DNA from: Actinopolymorpha pittospori
GTDB taxonomy: Bacteria; Actinomycetota; Actinomycetes; Propionibacteriales; Actinopolymorphaceae
DNA length: 64,000 nucleotides
Assembly (NCBI RefSeq): GCF_014873875.1
Contig: NZ_JADBEM010000001.1
Span: 9,424,001-9,488,000, forward strand
Direction: 5' to 3'
Position numbers and translations under genes: made by a program. Shown piece after piece: positions 1 to 9,021 of this stretch; the first letter of the stretch is position 1; every line of letters starts with the position of its first letter. Under the pieces are notes generated by a model. That model did no database searches and had not been told where the DNA came from. It was given only the letters and a program-made list of their open reading frames with translations.

Positions 1-713
1 CCGTGATCGCACGGGTCTGCCTGAACACGCTCCGCACCCGCGAACACCGCCGCGAGGACCCCCTTGAGGTGGACGACGGCCCCGAGCCGGTCCTCGGCCA
101 CCGGGACGCCATCGACGACCCCGAACAGCACGCGCTGCTGGCCGACTCGGTCGGCGTCGCCCTCCTCGTGGTGCTCGACACCCTCGCGCCGGCCGAGCGG
201 CTCGCCTTCGTCCTCCACGACATGTTCAGCGTGCCGTTCGAAGAGATCGCCACGATGCTGGAACGCACCCCGGCCTCGGTCAGGCAACTCGCCAGCCGCG
301 CCCGCCGCCGCGTTCGTGGGGAGGCAGTAGCCCCCCACCCCGACCTCCCACGCCAACGCCAGGTCGTCGACGCCTTCCTGACCGCCTCCCGCAGCGGCAA
401 CTTCGACGCGCTCGTCGCCCTGCTCGACCCTGACGTCGTGCTCCGAGCCGACCGAGCAGCCGGACCCACCCCCGAACCCATCGTGATCCACGGTGCCCGC
501 TTCGTGGCCAAGGGCGCGGGCGCCGCCGCGGAACGGGCCCGGCTCAGCGAGCCCGCGCTGGTGAACGGAGGGGTCGGACTCGTCATGGCCCGCGACGGCC
601 GGCTGTTCCTGGTACTCAACTTCACCGTCACCGAAGGCAGGATCACCGAGATCGACGTCATCGCGGACCCGGAGCGCCTCCGCCAGCTCGATCTGGCCGT
701 TCTCGATCAGTGA
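1..713 (+). CDS. ECF41/SigJ-type RNA polymerase sigma factor, 3' part
   Basis: The 5' end lies outside the window, so the reading frame is open from the first base and the GTG at 3 is unlikely to be the true start. What remains is the end of sigma region 2 (VCLNTLRTR), the linker with GPEPVL (a form of the ECF41 WLPEP motif), region 4 (LAPAERLAFVLHDMFSVPF then EEIATMLERTPASVRQLASRARRR, a helix-turn-helix for -35 binding) and a SnoaL-like C-terminal domain from about residue 118 (RQVVDAFLTASRSGNFDALV). ECF41 factors use that domain as a built-in modulator of sigma activity. ECF41 genes often sit beside a carboxymuconolactone decarboxylase or oxidoreductase; upstream neighbours are not visible here. 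Confidence 0.85.
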   Translation, partial: VIARVCLNTLRTREHRREDPLEVDDGPEPVLGHRDAIDDPEQHALLADSVGVALLVVLDTLAPAERLAFVLHDMFSVPFEEIATMLERTPASVRQLASRARRRVRGEAVAPHPDLPRQRQVVDAFLTASRSGNFDALVALLDPDVVLRADRAAGPTPEPIVIHGARFVAKGAGAAAERARLSEPALVNGGVGLVMARDGRLFLVLNFTVTEGRITEIDVIADPERLRQLDLAVLDQ

Positions 714-759
714 CGCGGGACGCACGGCGGGCGGACGACGGATGGTGTGAGGAGTACGC

Positions 760-1809
760 GTGACTGACCAACGGGCGCGGGCCCGGGACCTCGGCATCAC
801 CCCAGGCCACCTGACCCCGGGGCCACGCAACGCCATCGTCGACGTGGCCGGCGTGCGCGTCGGACACACCTCGATCGTGCGGGGCAAGGACCTTCGGACC
901 GGCGTGACCGCGATCGTCCCCGACGCGGTCGACCGGGCGGGTGGTCGGCTGCCGGCCAGCCTGTACGTCGGGAACGGCTACGGCAAGCTCGTCGGCGCGA
1001 CCCAGTTGGTGGAACTCGGCGCCCTCGAGACCCCGATCCTGCTGACCGGCACCCTGTCGGCGTTCCGGGTGGCCGACGCGTTGGTCAGCTACCTGCTCGA
1101 CCTTCCCGGCAACGAGGAGTTGACGTCGGTCAACCCGGTGGTCGGCGAGACCAACGACGGCTTCCTGTCCGACATCCGCCGACGGCCGATCACGCGGGAG
1201 CACGTCCTCGACGCGCTGACCTCCGCCGACGCCCACACGGTGGCCGAGGGCTGCGTCGGAGCGGGTACCGGCACGGCCGCGCTGGGGTTCAAGGGCGGCA
1301 TCGGTACGTCGTCGCGCGTGGTGGAGGTGGCCGACGTCGGCGCGGTCACGGTCGGCGTCCTCGTCCAGTCCAACTTCGGCGGGACGTTGACGGTGTGCGG
1401 TGTGCCGATCCCCCGGGACGCCGCACTGGGATTCGTGGACGCCCAGCCGCCGGAGCGGGGCAACTCCTGCATGATCGTGGTCGCGCTCGACGCCGGTCTG
1501 GACTCCCGGCAACTCGGCCGGGTGGCGCGCCGGGCGGTGTTCGGGATGGGCCGCACCGGTTCGGACTTCGCCGGTGGCAGCGGGGACTACGCGATCGCCG
1601 TGTCGGTCGCCGAACCCGCCACGGTCACCGACCATGCGCTGAACCCGATCTTCTCTGCGGTGCTGGAGGCCGTCGAGGAGGCGGTGTTGAACTCGCTGTT
1701 CACGGCCACCACGACGGTGGGCTACCGCGGCCACACCAGGTACGCCGTCCCACTGGACCACGTCGTCGAGCGGTGCCGCCTCGCCGGAGTGCTCCCGGCC
1801 GGCAGGTAG
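760..1809 (+). CDS. P1 family (S58, DmpA-type) N-terminal nucleophile aminopeptidase
   Basis: 349 aa. Members are made as one chain that cuts itself before a Ser/Thr, which then becomes the N-terminal nucleophile; they release N-terminal residues from peptides or amides, some with D- or beta-amino acid specificity. The autocleavage site appears as RGNSCMIVVALDA with Asn235-Ser236, matching the family position. GETNDGFLSD and GCVGAGTGTAALGFKGG are also family motifs. GTG start chosen because GGAG at 751-754 lies 5 bases upstream. It follows the sigma factor by 46 bp and converges with the hydantoinase-like gene, whose stop is only 4 bp away. It adds another amide-cutting activity to the catabolic locus next door; the substrate is unknown. 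Confidence 0.88.
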   Translation: MTDQRARARDLGITPGHLTPGPRNAIVDVAGVRVGHTSIVRGKDLRTGVTAIVPDAVDRAGGRLPASLYVGNGYGKLVGATQLVELGALETPILLTGTLSAFRVADALVSYLLDLPGNEELTSVNPVVGETNDGFLSDIRRRPITREHVLDALTSADAHTVAEGCVGAGTGTAALGFKGGIGTSSRVVEVADVGAVTVGVLVQSNFGGTLTVCGVPIPRDAALGFVDAQPPERGNSCMIVVALDAGLDSRQLGRVARRAVFGMGRTGSDFAGGSGDYAIAVSVAEPATVTDHALNPIFSAVLEAVEEAVLNSLFTATTTVGYRGHTRYAVPLDHVVERCRLAGVLPAGR

Positions 1810-1813
1810 GGCG

Positions 1814-3178
1814 TCAGCCCGCTGACGCGCGTGGAGCGCCCGGTCCCGGGAGGAACCGCCCGCCGCGCGCGTCACCGGGCTTGCCCTCGGCGGCGACCAC
1901 CTCGCCGCGAAGGTAGCTGTGGACGACGCGGCCGGTGATCTCACGCCCGTCGTAGGGCGTCCATCCGGCCTTGGAGATCACCGCCTCGTTCCGGAGCGTG
2001 GAGCGGGCCCCTGGATCGACCAGCACGAGATCAGCGTCGGCTCCCACGCCGATCCTGCCCTTGCGCGGCCACAAACCGTAGGTACGCGCCGGCACCTCGG
2101 CGTAGACCCGGGTGACGTCCTCGTAGGCCAGGTGGCCGCGCGCCACCGCGTCGAGCAGCAGCGGCATGGTGCTGTCGAGTCCGGGCAGCCCGAACTGCGC
2201 CTCCCAGATGTCGCCCGCCGCCTTCTGCGCGAGGGTGGAAGGGGCGTGGTCGGTCGACATGTGGGTGAGCACACCGTCGCGGAGGAGCCGCCACATCCGC
2301 GCCTCGTCCTCGCCGGTGCGTGCCCGCGCGGGTGGGGTGAACTTGCGGAGCGTCCCCCACTCCTCCACGTCGTCCTCGCGGAGCAGGAAGTACTGCGGGC
2401 AGGACTCCGCGGCGATCAGGGCGCCGGCGGCACGCTCGCGGGCCACGTACGACGCGACCTCGGGGTTGCTCACGTGCGCCACGGTGGCGCGGGCACGGGT
2501 GCGCCGGACCAGCAGGGCGGCGACCGCGACGGCGACGAGTTCGGCGTCCCGGCTGCGCCACTCCGGTACCACCGCCCCGTCGACCCGTCCCTCGCCGCGC
2601 AGCAGATCCGCGGCGGACTCGGTGAGCGACTCGTCCTCGCAGTGCATCAACGTGACGGCGTCGACCAGGGACGTCGCCCGCAGGTGCTCGCGCAAGGCGG
2701 CCGCGTCGTGACCGGGCACCCCGTGCGTCGTGCACGTGAACACCTTGAAGAACGACACACCGGCCGCCCACAACGGCTCGACCTCCGCGTGCCGGCCCGG
2801 CCAGGCGTGCGCGGCGAGCCCGTAGTCGACGTTGGAGCGGCCCTCGAGGTAGGCCCGCTTGTCCCTCAGGTCGTCGGTGGTACGGACGGGATGGCCGTGG
2901 CTGTGTTCGATGATCGTCGTCACTCCGGCCGTGGCCGCGGCGGCGGTGCCGGTGGGAAAGTCCTCGCGTTCAGGGCTGCCGGGATCCATCAGGTGGACGT
3001 GGGTGTCCACCCCGCCGGGCAGCACGAGCAGCCCGGACGCGTCGACGACCTCGCGGGCGTCAGGTCGTTCGGTGCCGACGTAGCCGATCCGGCCGTCCCG
3101 GACCGCGATGTTGGCGCGCCGTCGTCCCGCGGGCGTGACGACGGTGCCGCCGGCGACGAGCAGGTCCGCGTCTGGCAT
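1814..3178 (-). CDS. Amidohydrolase of the hydantoinase/dihydroorotase/allantoinase family
   Basis: 454 aa, normal length for the cyclic amidohydrolase superfamily (TIM barrel, binuclear metal). Visible motifs: PGGVDTHVHLMDPG (first metal-binding His pair), SFFKVFTCTT (the Lys that is carbamylated in the family), AHVSNPE (His ligand) and THMSTDHAPS (metal Asp). Such enzymes hydrolyse cyclic amides or ureides such as hydantoins, dihydropyrimidines or allantoin; the exact ring cannot be told. It lies last in the minus-strand catabolic operon, 78 bp after the aldehyde dehydrogenase, with a weak AAAGGTG ribosome site. It converges with the P1 peptidase with a 4-bp gap, leaving no room for a separate terminator. 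Confidence 0.85.
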   Translation of the reverse strand: MPDADLLVAGGTVVTPAGRRRANIAVRDGRIGYVGTERPDAREVVDASGLLVLPGGVDTHVHLMDPGSPEREDFPTGTAAAATAGVTTIIEHSHGHPVRTTDDLRDKRAYLEGRSNVDYGLAAHAWPGRHAEVEPLWAAGVSFFKVFTCTTHGVPGHDAAALREHLRATSLVDAVTLMHCEDESLTESAADLLRGEGRVDGAVVPEWRSRDAELVAVAVAALLVRRTRARATVAHVSNPEVASYVARERAAGALIAAESCPQYFLLREDDVEEWGTLRKFTPPARARTGEDEARMWRLLRDGVLTHMSTDHAPSTLAQKAAGDIWEAQFGLPGLDSTMPLLLDAVARGHLAYEDVTRVYAEVPARTYGLWPRKGRIGVGADADLVLVDPGARSTLRNEAVISKAGWTPYDGREITGRVVHSYLRGEVVAAEGKPGDARGGRFLPGPGAPRASAG

Positions 3179-3256
3179 GCGGGCGCACCTTTCCGGAATG
3201 CTCCGTTCGGCGTGAGGCCGATCGGAGGACGTGGTCTCGATTCGGGAGGGAGCCGC

Positions 3257-4753
3257 TCACGAGTAGCGGACCTCCTCGGTCGTGGCGAACCAGTCGAACC
3301 GCTCCCGGCTGGTGTTGACGACGATGCTCTGCGGACGGGTGTAGCCGCGGAAGGCGTCCCAGCCGTTCTCGGTGCCGAGCCCGCTGTCCTTCGTCCCGCC
3401 CCACGGAGACGCGGGGTCGATGCGGTGATGGTCGTTGACCCAGACGATGCCGATGTCCAGGGCCGAGGCAACCCGCCACGACCTGCCCACGTCGGAGGTC
3501 CAGACGGACGCCGCCAGGCCGAAGTCGGCGTCGTTCGCCTTCGCCACCGCGTCGTCCTCGTCGTCGAAGGGAACGACCACCGTGACCGGGCCGAAGACCT
3601 CCTGCCGCCACAGGTCGTGGTCGGGCTTCACGTCGGCCACCAGTGTCGGCAGGTAGAACCAGCCGGAGGCCAGGGCGGGGTCATCGGGGATCTGCCCACC
3701 GGTCAGCACCTTCGCCCCCTGCGCGCGGGCTCGGTCGACGGCCTCGACGACCTTGTCCCGCTGCGCCCGCGACACGAGCGGACCGATCTGGGTGCGCGGG
3801 TCGAGCGGGTCGCCGAGCCGCAACTCAGCGGTCCGGGCGACCAGCCGCTCCACGACCTTGTCGTAGGCCGACCGCTGGACCAGCAGCCGGGAGCCCTGCA
3901 CACAGGTCTGTCCGGTCGCGATGAAGGACGCGAACAGCGCGCCGGCGACGGCGTCCTCGACCGGTGTGTCGTCGAAGACGATGACGGGTGCCTTGCCCCC
4001 GAGTTCGGCGGTGACCGGAACGAGGTTGCGGCCGGCGTTCGCGGCGACGACGCGACCGGTCTCGGTGCCTCCGGTGATGTCCAGCTTGTCCACGCCGTGG
4101 TGTTCGGACAAGGCCCGCCCGGTCGTGGCGCCGAGGCCCGTCACGACGTTGACGACACCGCTCGGTACCCCGGCCTCCTCCAGCAGGGAGGCGAGGGCGA
4201 GCGGGACCGCCGGACCGAGTTCGGAGGGCTTGACGACCAGGGAGTTCCCGGCCGCGAGGGCGGCGGCGACCTTCTTCATGGTGATGAGCAGCGGGTGGTT
4301 CCACGGCGTGATGAGACCGGCCACACCGAGGGGAACCCGGCGGACGACGTTGACGTGCTCCGGTCCGAAGTCCGGCATGGTGCCCTCGGCGCTCTGGGCG
4401 AGCGCACCGAAGTACTCGAGCCACTCCGGGAGTCGGCGCAACTGGGAGCGCATCTCCCGTATCGGCCGACCGATCTGGAGCGTCTCCAGGCGGGCGAGCT
4501 CGTCGATCCGGTCGGCCAGCAGGCCCGCGGCGCGGTCGAGCACCCGGGCCCGGTCCCGCGGCCGCTGGGCGCTCCACCGCCGGTCCTGGAACGCCTGTCG
4601 CGCCAGTCCAACCGCGTGGTCGACGTCGCTCGGCGTGGCGTGCGCCACCTCGAAAAGGACCTCGCCCGACGTCGGGCTCGCGACCTGGAAGGTCGCTCCG
4701 TCGGCGGCGGGGACGTCCTCGCCGCCAAGGTGCAGCAGCAGCTTGTCAACCAT
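3257..4753 (-). CDS. NAD(P)+-dependent aldehyde dehydrogenase
   Basis: 498 aa, typical full-length ALDH. Catalytic Cys284 lies in TGQTCVQGS, general base Glu250 in VTAELGGKAP, and the substrate/cofactor motif ITPWNHPL is present. These enzymes oxidise an aldehyde or semialdehyde to the acid. Start ATG at 4753 is preceded by AGGAG and overlaps the end of the ACMSD-type gene by 8 bp, so the two are probably translationally coupled. In the kynurenine/aminomuconate pathway an ACMSD decarboxylase is followed by a semialdehyde dehydrogenase, so this enzyme may oxidise the product of its neighbour. That pathway role is inference. The frame stays open far upstream of the ATG, but those codons lie inside the next gene. 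Confidence 0.9.
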   Translation of the reverse strand: MVDKLLLHLGGEDVPAADGATFQVASPTSGEVLFEVAHATPSDVDHAVGLARQAFQDRRWSAQRPRDRARVLDRAAGLLADRIDELARLETLQIGRPIREMRSQLRRLPEWLEYFGALAQSAEGTMPDFGPEHVNVVRRVPLGVAGLITPWNHPLLITMKKVAAALAAGNSLVVKPSELGPAVPLALASLLEEAGVPSGVVNVVTGLGATTGRALSEHHGVDKLDITGGTETGRVVAANAGRNLVPVTAELGGKAPVIVFDDTPVEDAVAGALFASFIATGQTCVQGSRLLVQRSAYDKVVERLVARTAELRLGDPLDPRTQIGPLVSRAQRDKVVEAVDRARAQGAKVLTGGQIPDDPALASGWFYLPTLVADVKPDHDLWRQEVFGPVTVVVPFDDEDDAVAKANDADFGLAASVWTSDVGRSWRVASALDIGIVWVNDHHRIDPASPWGGTKDSGLGTENGWDAFRGYTRPQSIVVNTSRERFDWFATTEEVRYS

Positions 4754-5750
4754 GGGAAATGGCTCCTGTCGATATGAAGAGACGATCAGCGTTGCGGTGG
4801 GCAACGCATACGGACACGTCGTCGTCGAACCGGTAGCCGCCAAGCTGTTCGGCGAGCGGCCCCCCACCCATGTCGAACGGCACGTCGGTGCCGTACACGA
4901 CACGGTCGGCGCCGACGAGCTCCAGCAGGAACCGCAGCGCTCGCGGGTCGTGGGTGAGGCTGTCGTAGTGGAACCGGCGCAGGTACGACGACGGCAGGTC
5001 CCGACACCCCTGCGCCTCCGACCGCACCTCGTGGCCGCGGTCCAGCCGGCCGTGCTGGTAGGGCAGGTGGCCGCCGCCGTGGACCAGGACGAGGTCCAGG
5101 GACGGGAACCTGTCGAGGGTCCCGGACAGGATGAGCCGGGCCGCGCACACGGCCGTCTGCCAGGGGTTGCCGAGCAGGTTGGTGAGGTAGAAGTCGGCGA
5201 GCTCCGGTTCGGCGCCGACGTAGTAGGGGTGCAGGAGGAGCGGCGCCCGAAGCTCCTGCGCGGCCGCGAGCACCGGACGAAGCGCGACGTGGTCGAGTTG
5301 GACGCCCTCGACGTGCGGCCCGATCTCCGCGCCGCGCAGGCCGAGTTCACCGACGGCACGCCGCAGCTCGGCGACCGCCGCGTCGGGATCCCGCATCGGC
5401 AGGGTCGCGAGGGCCGAGAGCCGGCCACCGCTGTCGCGGGCCATCCGGGCGAGCTCGTCGTTGACCAACCGGGCCGCGTCGACACCCTCCGAGGCGTCCG
5501 CCCAGTACAGGAACATCGGCGGTGCGATCGACACGACCGCTTCGCTGATCCCCATCGTGTCCATGTGGGCGAGCCGCGCGGTGAGGTCGTGGAAGTGCGC
5601 GGGCAGCGGATAGCGGTAGCCCTGCCGATGCACCACCCACGGTGTACCGTCGACGTTGTCCAGGGCGATCCCGTCCGGCGCGTCGCCCACGCGCATGGCT
5701 GCCACCACCCCCGGCGGGATGACATGCGCGTGTGTGTCGATGATCCTCAC
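4746..5750 (-). CDS. ACMSD-type metal-dependent decarboxylase (amidohydrolase 2 family)
   Basis: 334 aa. The pattern follows 2-amino-3-carboxymuconate-6-semialdehyde decarboxylase: N-terminal metal motif IIDTHAHV, PMFLYWAD, metal His in LLLHPYY, substrate/metal His in VLVHGGGHLPYQ and the metal Asp in VYGTDVPFDM. Family members carry out non-oxidative decarboxylation (or hydrolysis) of ring or ring-cleavage acids in a TIM barrel. The GTG start at 5750 is chosen because it places HAH five to seven residues in and shares a GTGA 4-bp overlap with the isochorismatase-like gene. No ring-cleaving dioxygenase is in the window, so the substrate comes from elsewhere or the chemistry differs from classic ACMSD. 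Confidence 0.86.
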   Translation of the reverse strand: MRIIDTHAHVIPPGVVAAMRVGDAPDGIALDNVDGTPWVVHRQGYRYPLPAHFHDLTARLAHMDTMGISEAVVSIAPPMFLYWADASEGVDAARLVNDELARMARDSGGRLSALATLPMRDPDAAVAELRRAVGELGLRGAEIGPHVEGVQLDHVALRPVLAAAQELRAPLLLHPYYVGAEPELADFYLTNLLGNPWQTAVCAARLILSGTLDRFPSLDLVLVHGGGHLPYQHGRLDRGHEVRSEAQGCRDLPSSYLRRFHYDSLTHDPRALRFLLELVGADRVVYGTDVPFDMGGGPLAEQLGGYRFDDDVSVCVAHRNADRLFISTGAISHG

Positions 5751-6373
5751 AGTCGCGCGAGCACCTCCTGCGTGGTCAGCACCCAGCCGAAGGCACGGCC
5801 GATGAGCGCCAGGGCCGCCTCGTGCAGGTCCGGATCCATCGAGTCGACGCAGTCCCGCACGGCGACCACCGCGTAGTCGCGGACGTTGCCGGAGACCGCG
5901 GTGGCGAGGACGCAGCTGTTGGTGTTGACGCCCGTCAACAGGAGCGTGTCGGCGCGCAGCGCCCGCAGCGCGTGGTCCAGGTCCGTCGCGGCGAAGCAGT
6001 CGTAGCGCTTCTTGGTGGAGACCACCAGGTCGGTCCGTTCGTCGTACACCTCGGGCATGAGTTCCAGCCCGGGGCTGCCGGGCAGCTGGTGCCGCAGCAC
6101 GTTGGCGCGGGTCGCGTCGGTGTCCGCGACCGCCGACCACCACGGGTTCGTGGCGATCTCCGCGCTGCCGCGGTAGGAGGTGACGACGTGGATGACCGGC
6201 ACACCCCGCCGCCGCAGGTCCGCCAGGAACGCCGCGTTCGCCTTCACCACCCGCTCGGCGACGTCGGCCGGCAGCGGCATGGTCGCCACCGACGGGTCGA
6301 GGTGCCCACGGTGTAGGTCGATCGTGACGGCTGCCGGACGCCGGTGGGTGAGGTCGAGTGTGGGCACCCTCAT
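5747..6373 (-). CDS. Isochorismatase-family cysteine hydrolase
   Basis: 208 aa, normal for the family. The Asp-Lys-Cys triad is visible: Asp19 in VTIDLHRGH, Lys in STKKRYDCF and Cys154 in NTNSCVLATA. The non-proline cis-peptide region (VNTNSCV) is as in N-carbamoylsarcosine, nicotinamide and maleamate amidohydrolases; true isochorismatases are less likely without siderophore genes. Likely role: amide hydrolysis with release of ammonia in the cytoplasm. ATG at 6373 is preceded by AAGGAGA and overlaps the stop of the alpha/beta hydrolase as ATGA; the 3' end overlaps the ACMSD-type gene as GTGA. It is the third gene of a tightly packed five-gene run. Confidence 0.87.
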   Translation of the reverse strand: MRVPTLDLTHRRPAAVTIDLHRGHLDPSVATMPLPADVAERVVKANAAFLADLRRRGVPVIHVVTSYRGSAEIATNPWWSAVADTDATRANVLRHQLPGSPGLELMPEVYDERTDLVVSTKKRYDCFAATDLDHALRALRADTLLLTGVNTNSCVLATAVSGNVRDYAVVAVRDCVDSMDPDLHEAALALIGRAFGWVLTTQEVLARL

Positions 6374-7623
6374 GTCGTCTCCTTGGGGTGCGGGCGGCGG
6401 TCGATCAGGCCGCTCGCCAGGACGTAGTCCACGTAGTCGCTCGCCGGGACGCCGTGCACCCGGTCCAGCAGCCAGTCGGCGCTGTAGGTGAGCCAGCTCG
6501 GTCCGAGCGCGACGGACGGCGTCTGCACGGACAACGCGTGCCGACCCTGTTCGTAGACGAGCATCGGTGCCGGCGCAGGGCAGCGGGCCGCGAGCGCGTA
6601 GCTGTGCTCGATCGGCGACAGCTCGTCCGCGTCGCCGGCCACCACCAGCCACGGCATCCGCAGGTCGTCGATGAGCGGCCAGAGGTCGATCCGCTTCGCC
6701 ATCTCGTCGAAGGCTTCTTCGTCGTCCGCGAGACCCGACATCCACATGTAGCGCGCCTTGAACGACGGGGAGGCCTCCCCGAAGAGCGTGCGGGCGCCAG
6801 GCTCGTGACAGACGAGGCCGACCACGGCAGCGCGCAGCCGCGGCTGGGTCGCGGCGATCTGGGTCATCCAGTACGAGCCGAACGAGAGCCCGAAACCCAC
6901 GATCCGCTCGGGGTCGACCTCCTCGCGCGCCAGCAGCCAGTCCATCAGGACCTCGCCGGCGTCGATCCAGGCGGTCGGGGTGAACGTCACGCCGCGCACC
7001 GGCGCCTCACCCTGGCCCGGGCCGTCGAAGGTCAGGACGGCGAACCCGCGCTGCAGCAGCTTGTCGCCGTACAGGCTGACGTTCAGCTCCTTGGCGGCGT
7101 CCATGCCGCCGCAGGACAGCACCGTCGGTACCCGCCCACCGCTGTAGCCGGGCGGCAGGTGGAACCAGGCCGGGAGGTAGCCGTCGCCGAAGGGAATCTC
7201 GACCCGCTCGACGTGGTGGTCGGCCAGCCGGCCGTACGACGCGTAGCAGGAGTTCTTACGGTCGTCGAGGCGGACCAGCTCCGGTGTCGTCTCCCAGATC
7301 GGCCACTCCGCGCTCGCGTACAGCAGGGCGGCGTGGAAGTAGTGCTCCCGCGCGGAGACCTTGCGATCGTCCTTCTCCGCCTCGTCGGCGAGGCTCTCCC
7401 GGCGTTCGGCGAGCTCCCGGAACACCGGCGTGATGTCGGCGAACTTCGTGATGCGGGACTCCGCCAGCCGCATGTCGGGCGCGGCGTCGAGTCCCATCGG
7501 GCGCAGGGTGTAGGCGATCCGGGGCTGGTCCCACTCCAGGCCGTCCGTACGCAACACCGAGTCGATGAGCCAGCGCTGCTCGTGCCAGCGGCGAGGTCCG
7601 CTGCTGCTCGTCATCCTCCTCAT
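6370..7623 (-). CDS. Alpha/beta hydrolase, FrsA/dihydroxypseudooxynicotine hydrolase-like
   Basis: 417 aa with a long helical N-terminal part (residues 1-130) before the alpha/beta core, as in the FrsA and 2,6-dihydroxypseudooxynicotine hydrolase group. Motifs: oxyanion region LSCGGMDAAKEL, TFDGPGQGEA, nucleophile elbow GFGLSFGSYW (Ser), acid AGDADELS (Asp) and EQGRHAL (His). The nicotine enzyme cuts a C-C bond in a pyridine catabolite, so C-C or ester cleavage is possible here. ATG at 7623 chosen because AGGAGG lies 8 bases upstream; a second ATG at 7614 has the purine run too close. Starts 17 bp after the MFS gene stop and heads the run of overlapping genes. Confidence 0.85.
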   Translation of the reverse strand: MRRMTSSSGPRRWHEQRWLIDSVLRTDGLEWDQPRIAYTLRPMGLDAAPDMRLAESRITKFADITPVFRELAERRESLADEAEKDDRKVSAREHYFHAALLYASAEWPIWETTPELVRLDDRKNSCYASYGRLADHHVERVEIPFGDGYLPAWFHLPPGYSGGRVPTVLSCGGMDAAKELNVSLYGDKLLQRGFAVLTFDGPGQGEAPVRGVTFTPTAWIDAGEVLMDWLLAREEVDPERIVGFGLSFGSYWMTQIAATQPRLRAAVVGLVCHEPGARTLFGEASPSFKARYMWMSGLADDEEAFDEMAKRIDLWPLIDDLRMPWLVVAGDADELSPIEHSYALAARCPAPAPMLVYEQGRHALSVQTPSVALGPSWLTYSADWLLDRVHGVPASDYVDYVLASGLIDRRPHPKETT

Positions 7624-7640
7624 CGAGGTCCCCTCCTCTC

Positions 7641-8924
7641 CTACCCAGGCTCAACGGGGACGGCTGATCGCGCGGGAGTGGCGTTGTTGAAGCGGCGCGG
7701 GTCGACGAAGAGCAGCGCCACGACGGCGACCACCGGCAGCACAGTCAACTGCCACAGGGCGGCACCGCCCCAGCCCACCCAGCCGACCAGTTCGGAGAAC
7801 AGATATCCGGCGACCGCGGCCGGAACGTAGAAGCTGGCGACGTACAGGCCCGACGCCCGCCCGATCATGTGCGGCCGGGCGGCTCGCTGCATCGCCGAGT
7901 AGATGTTGACGAAGAGGAACCCGCTCGCCACGGCACCCTCCGCGAAGGACAGCAGGTCCTGCAGGCCCACCGACGTGGGGCCGTTGAACAACAGCCAGCC
8001 GACCACGCAACCGACGAGCAGCGACCCGATCATGACGTTGCGCTGGTTGAACCGGTCCCCGATCCAGCCCGCCGGTATGCCGAACAGCGCCCCGAGCCCG
8101 AACATGCTGGCGGCGAACCCGGCCTGGCCGGTCGAGAAGCCGAGTTGCTCGCGCAGGAACGTCGGGTACAGGCCGATGTAGCCGTACATCGCGACACCGA
8201 CGACCACCGCGGCCACGCCGAGCAGGAGCATGTTGCGGTTGAACAGGTTCGCCGGCACATGGTCGAAGTCACGGCTGCCCGCCGCACTGACCGGGACGTC
8301 CACCTGCTCGGTGAACTTCCGCTTCACCACCACCGCGATGAGGACGACGAAGACGAGTCCGATCGCACCGAAGAGGTAGAACGGCGCCTGCCAGGCGCCG
8401 GTTGATGTCGCAAGGTGGGAACCCAGGAGGGGGCCGATGAAGCCGCCGAGCCCGTAGGCGAAATTGAGGGAGCCGACCGCCAACGCCCGGTTGGCGAAGA
8501 AGTAGGCACCGACCGCAGAGAAGAGGGCGGCGTTCTGCATCGCCTCCCCGACTCCGGACAATGCTCGATAGCCGAACATGTCGGCGAAACCGAACGCATG
8601 CGCGGTAAGAATCGTGAATGCGGAGTAGAGCAATATTCCGATCAGCATCACCGTTTTACGGGATATTCGGTCCAGAAGATATCCAGACGGAACTCCGGCA
8701 ACACCGATACCCAACGTGAAGATCGTCGCGAGCAGGCCGCCCTGCGCCAACGAGAAGCCCAGATCCGAACGGATGTTGGGCAAAACGACCGGGAAGACCT
8801 GCCGGTCCATGGCATTGACCACATATGAGGCGGCCACCACGACCAACATCACAATCGCGGCGACCGGCCCTACTCTTCCGGTTGGCGCATGACTGGGCGA
8901 TGACGCCTTCGCTGTTTGACTCAC
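7641..8924 (-). CDS. MFS transporter, anion:cation symporter-like
   Basis: About 427 aa with roughly 12 hydrophobic segments and the MFS loop signature SGYLLDRISRKTVM after helix 2; a second loop, AGWIGDRFNQRNVM, begins the second half. First gene of the catabolic operon, so likely imports the compound broken down by the enzymes behind it. Start is uncertain. ATG at 8972 gives 443 aa but has no ribosome site and lies inside the 8968-8985 palindrome, beside a possible -10. GTG at 8924 has GGTGG 8 bases upstream and leaves about 16 residues before the first helix; I prefer it. The 5' third uses more A/T-rich codons than its neighbours. Confidence 0.85.
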   Translation of the reverse strand: MSQTAKASSPSHAPTGRVGPVAAIVMLVVVAASYVVNAMDRQVFPVVLPNIRSDLGFSLAQGGLLATIFTLGIGVAGVPSGYLLDRISRKTVMLIGILLYSAFTILTAHAFGFADMFGYRALSGVGEAMQNAALFSAVGAYFFANRALAVGSLNFAYGLGGFIGPLLGSHLATSTGAWQAPFYLFGAIGLVFVVLIAVVVKRKFTEQVDVPVSAAGSRDFDHVPANLFNRNMLLLGVAAVVVGVAMYGYIGLYPTFLREQLGFSTGQAGFAASMFGLGALFGIPAGWIGDRFNQRNVMIGSLLVGCVVGWLLFNGPTSVGLQDLLSFAEGAVASGFLFVNIYSAMQRAARPHMIGRASGLYVASFYVPAAVAGYLFSELVGWVGWGGAALWQLTVLPVVAVVALLFVDPRRFNNATPARSAVPVEPG

Positions 8925-8967
8925 AGGCCTCGCCACCGATCGGAAAACCCAGTTCTTGTCGCTAGCC

Positions 8968-8985
8968 TGCATTTTATAAAGTGCA
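8968..8985. promoter_or_regulatory. 18-bp palindromic operator candidate in divergent promoter
   Basis: TGCATTTTATAAAGTGCA reads the same on both strands at 16 of 18 positions, and its centre TTATAA could serve as a -10 element in both directions. It sits in the gap between the MFS operon (minus) and the asparaginase-GntR operon (plus). GntR/FCD regulators bind short AT-centred palindromes near their own genes, so the GntR protein at 10038 is the obvious candidate. Binding is inference. Confidence 0.55.
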
Positions 8986-9021
8986 AACAACAAACTGCCA
9001 ACCACTAGATCGGAGGCGACG

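Noticed and set aside
1919..4777. Very long open frame (952 codons) on the plus strand
   Set aside because: Antisense to the amidohydrolase and aldehyde dehydrogenase genes; no domain and GC-skewed composition typical of shadow frames in high-GC DNA.
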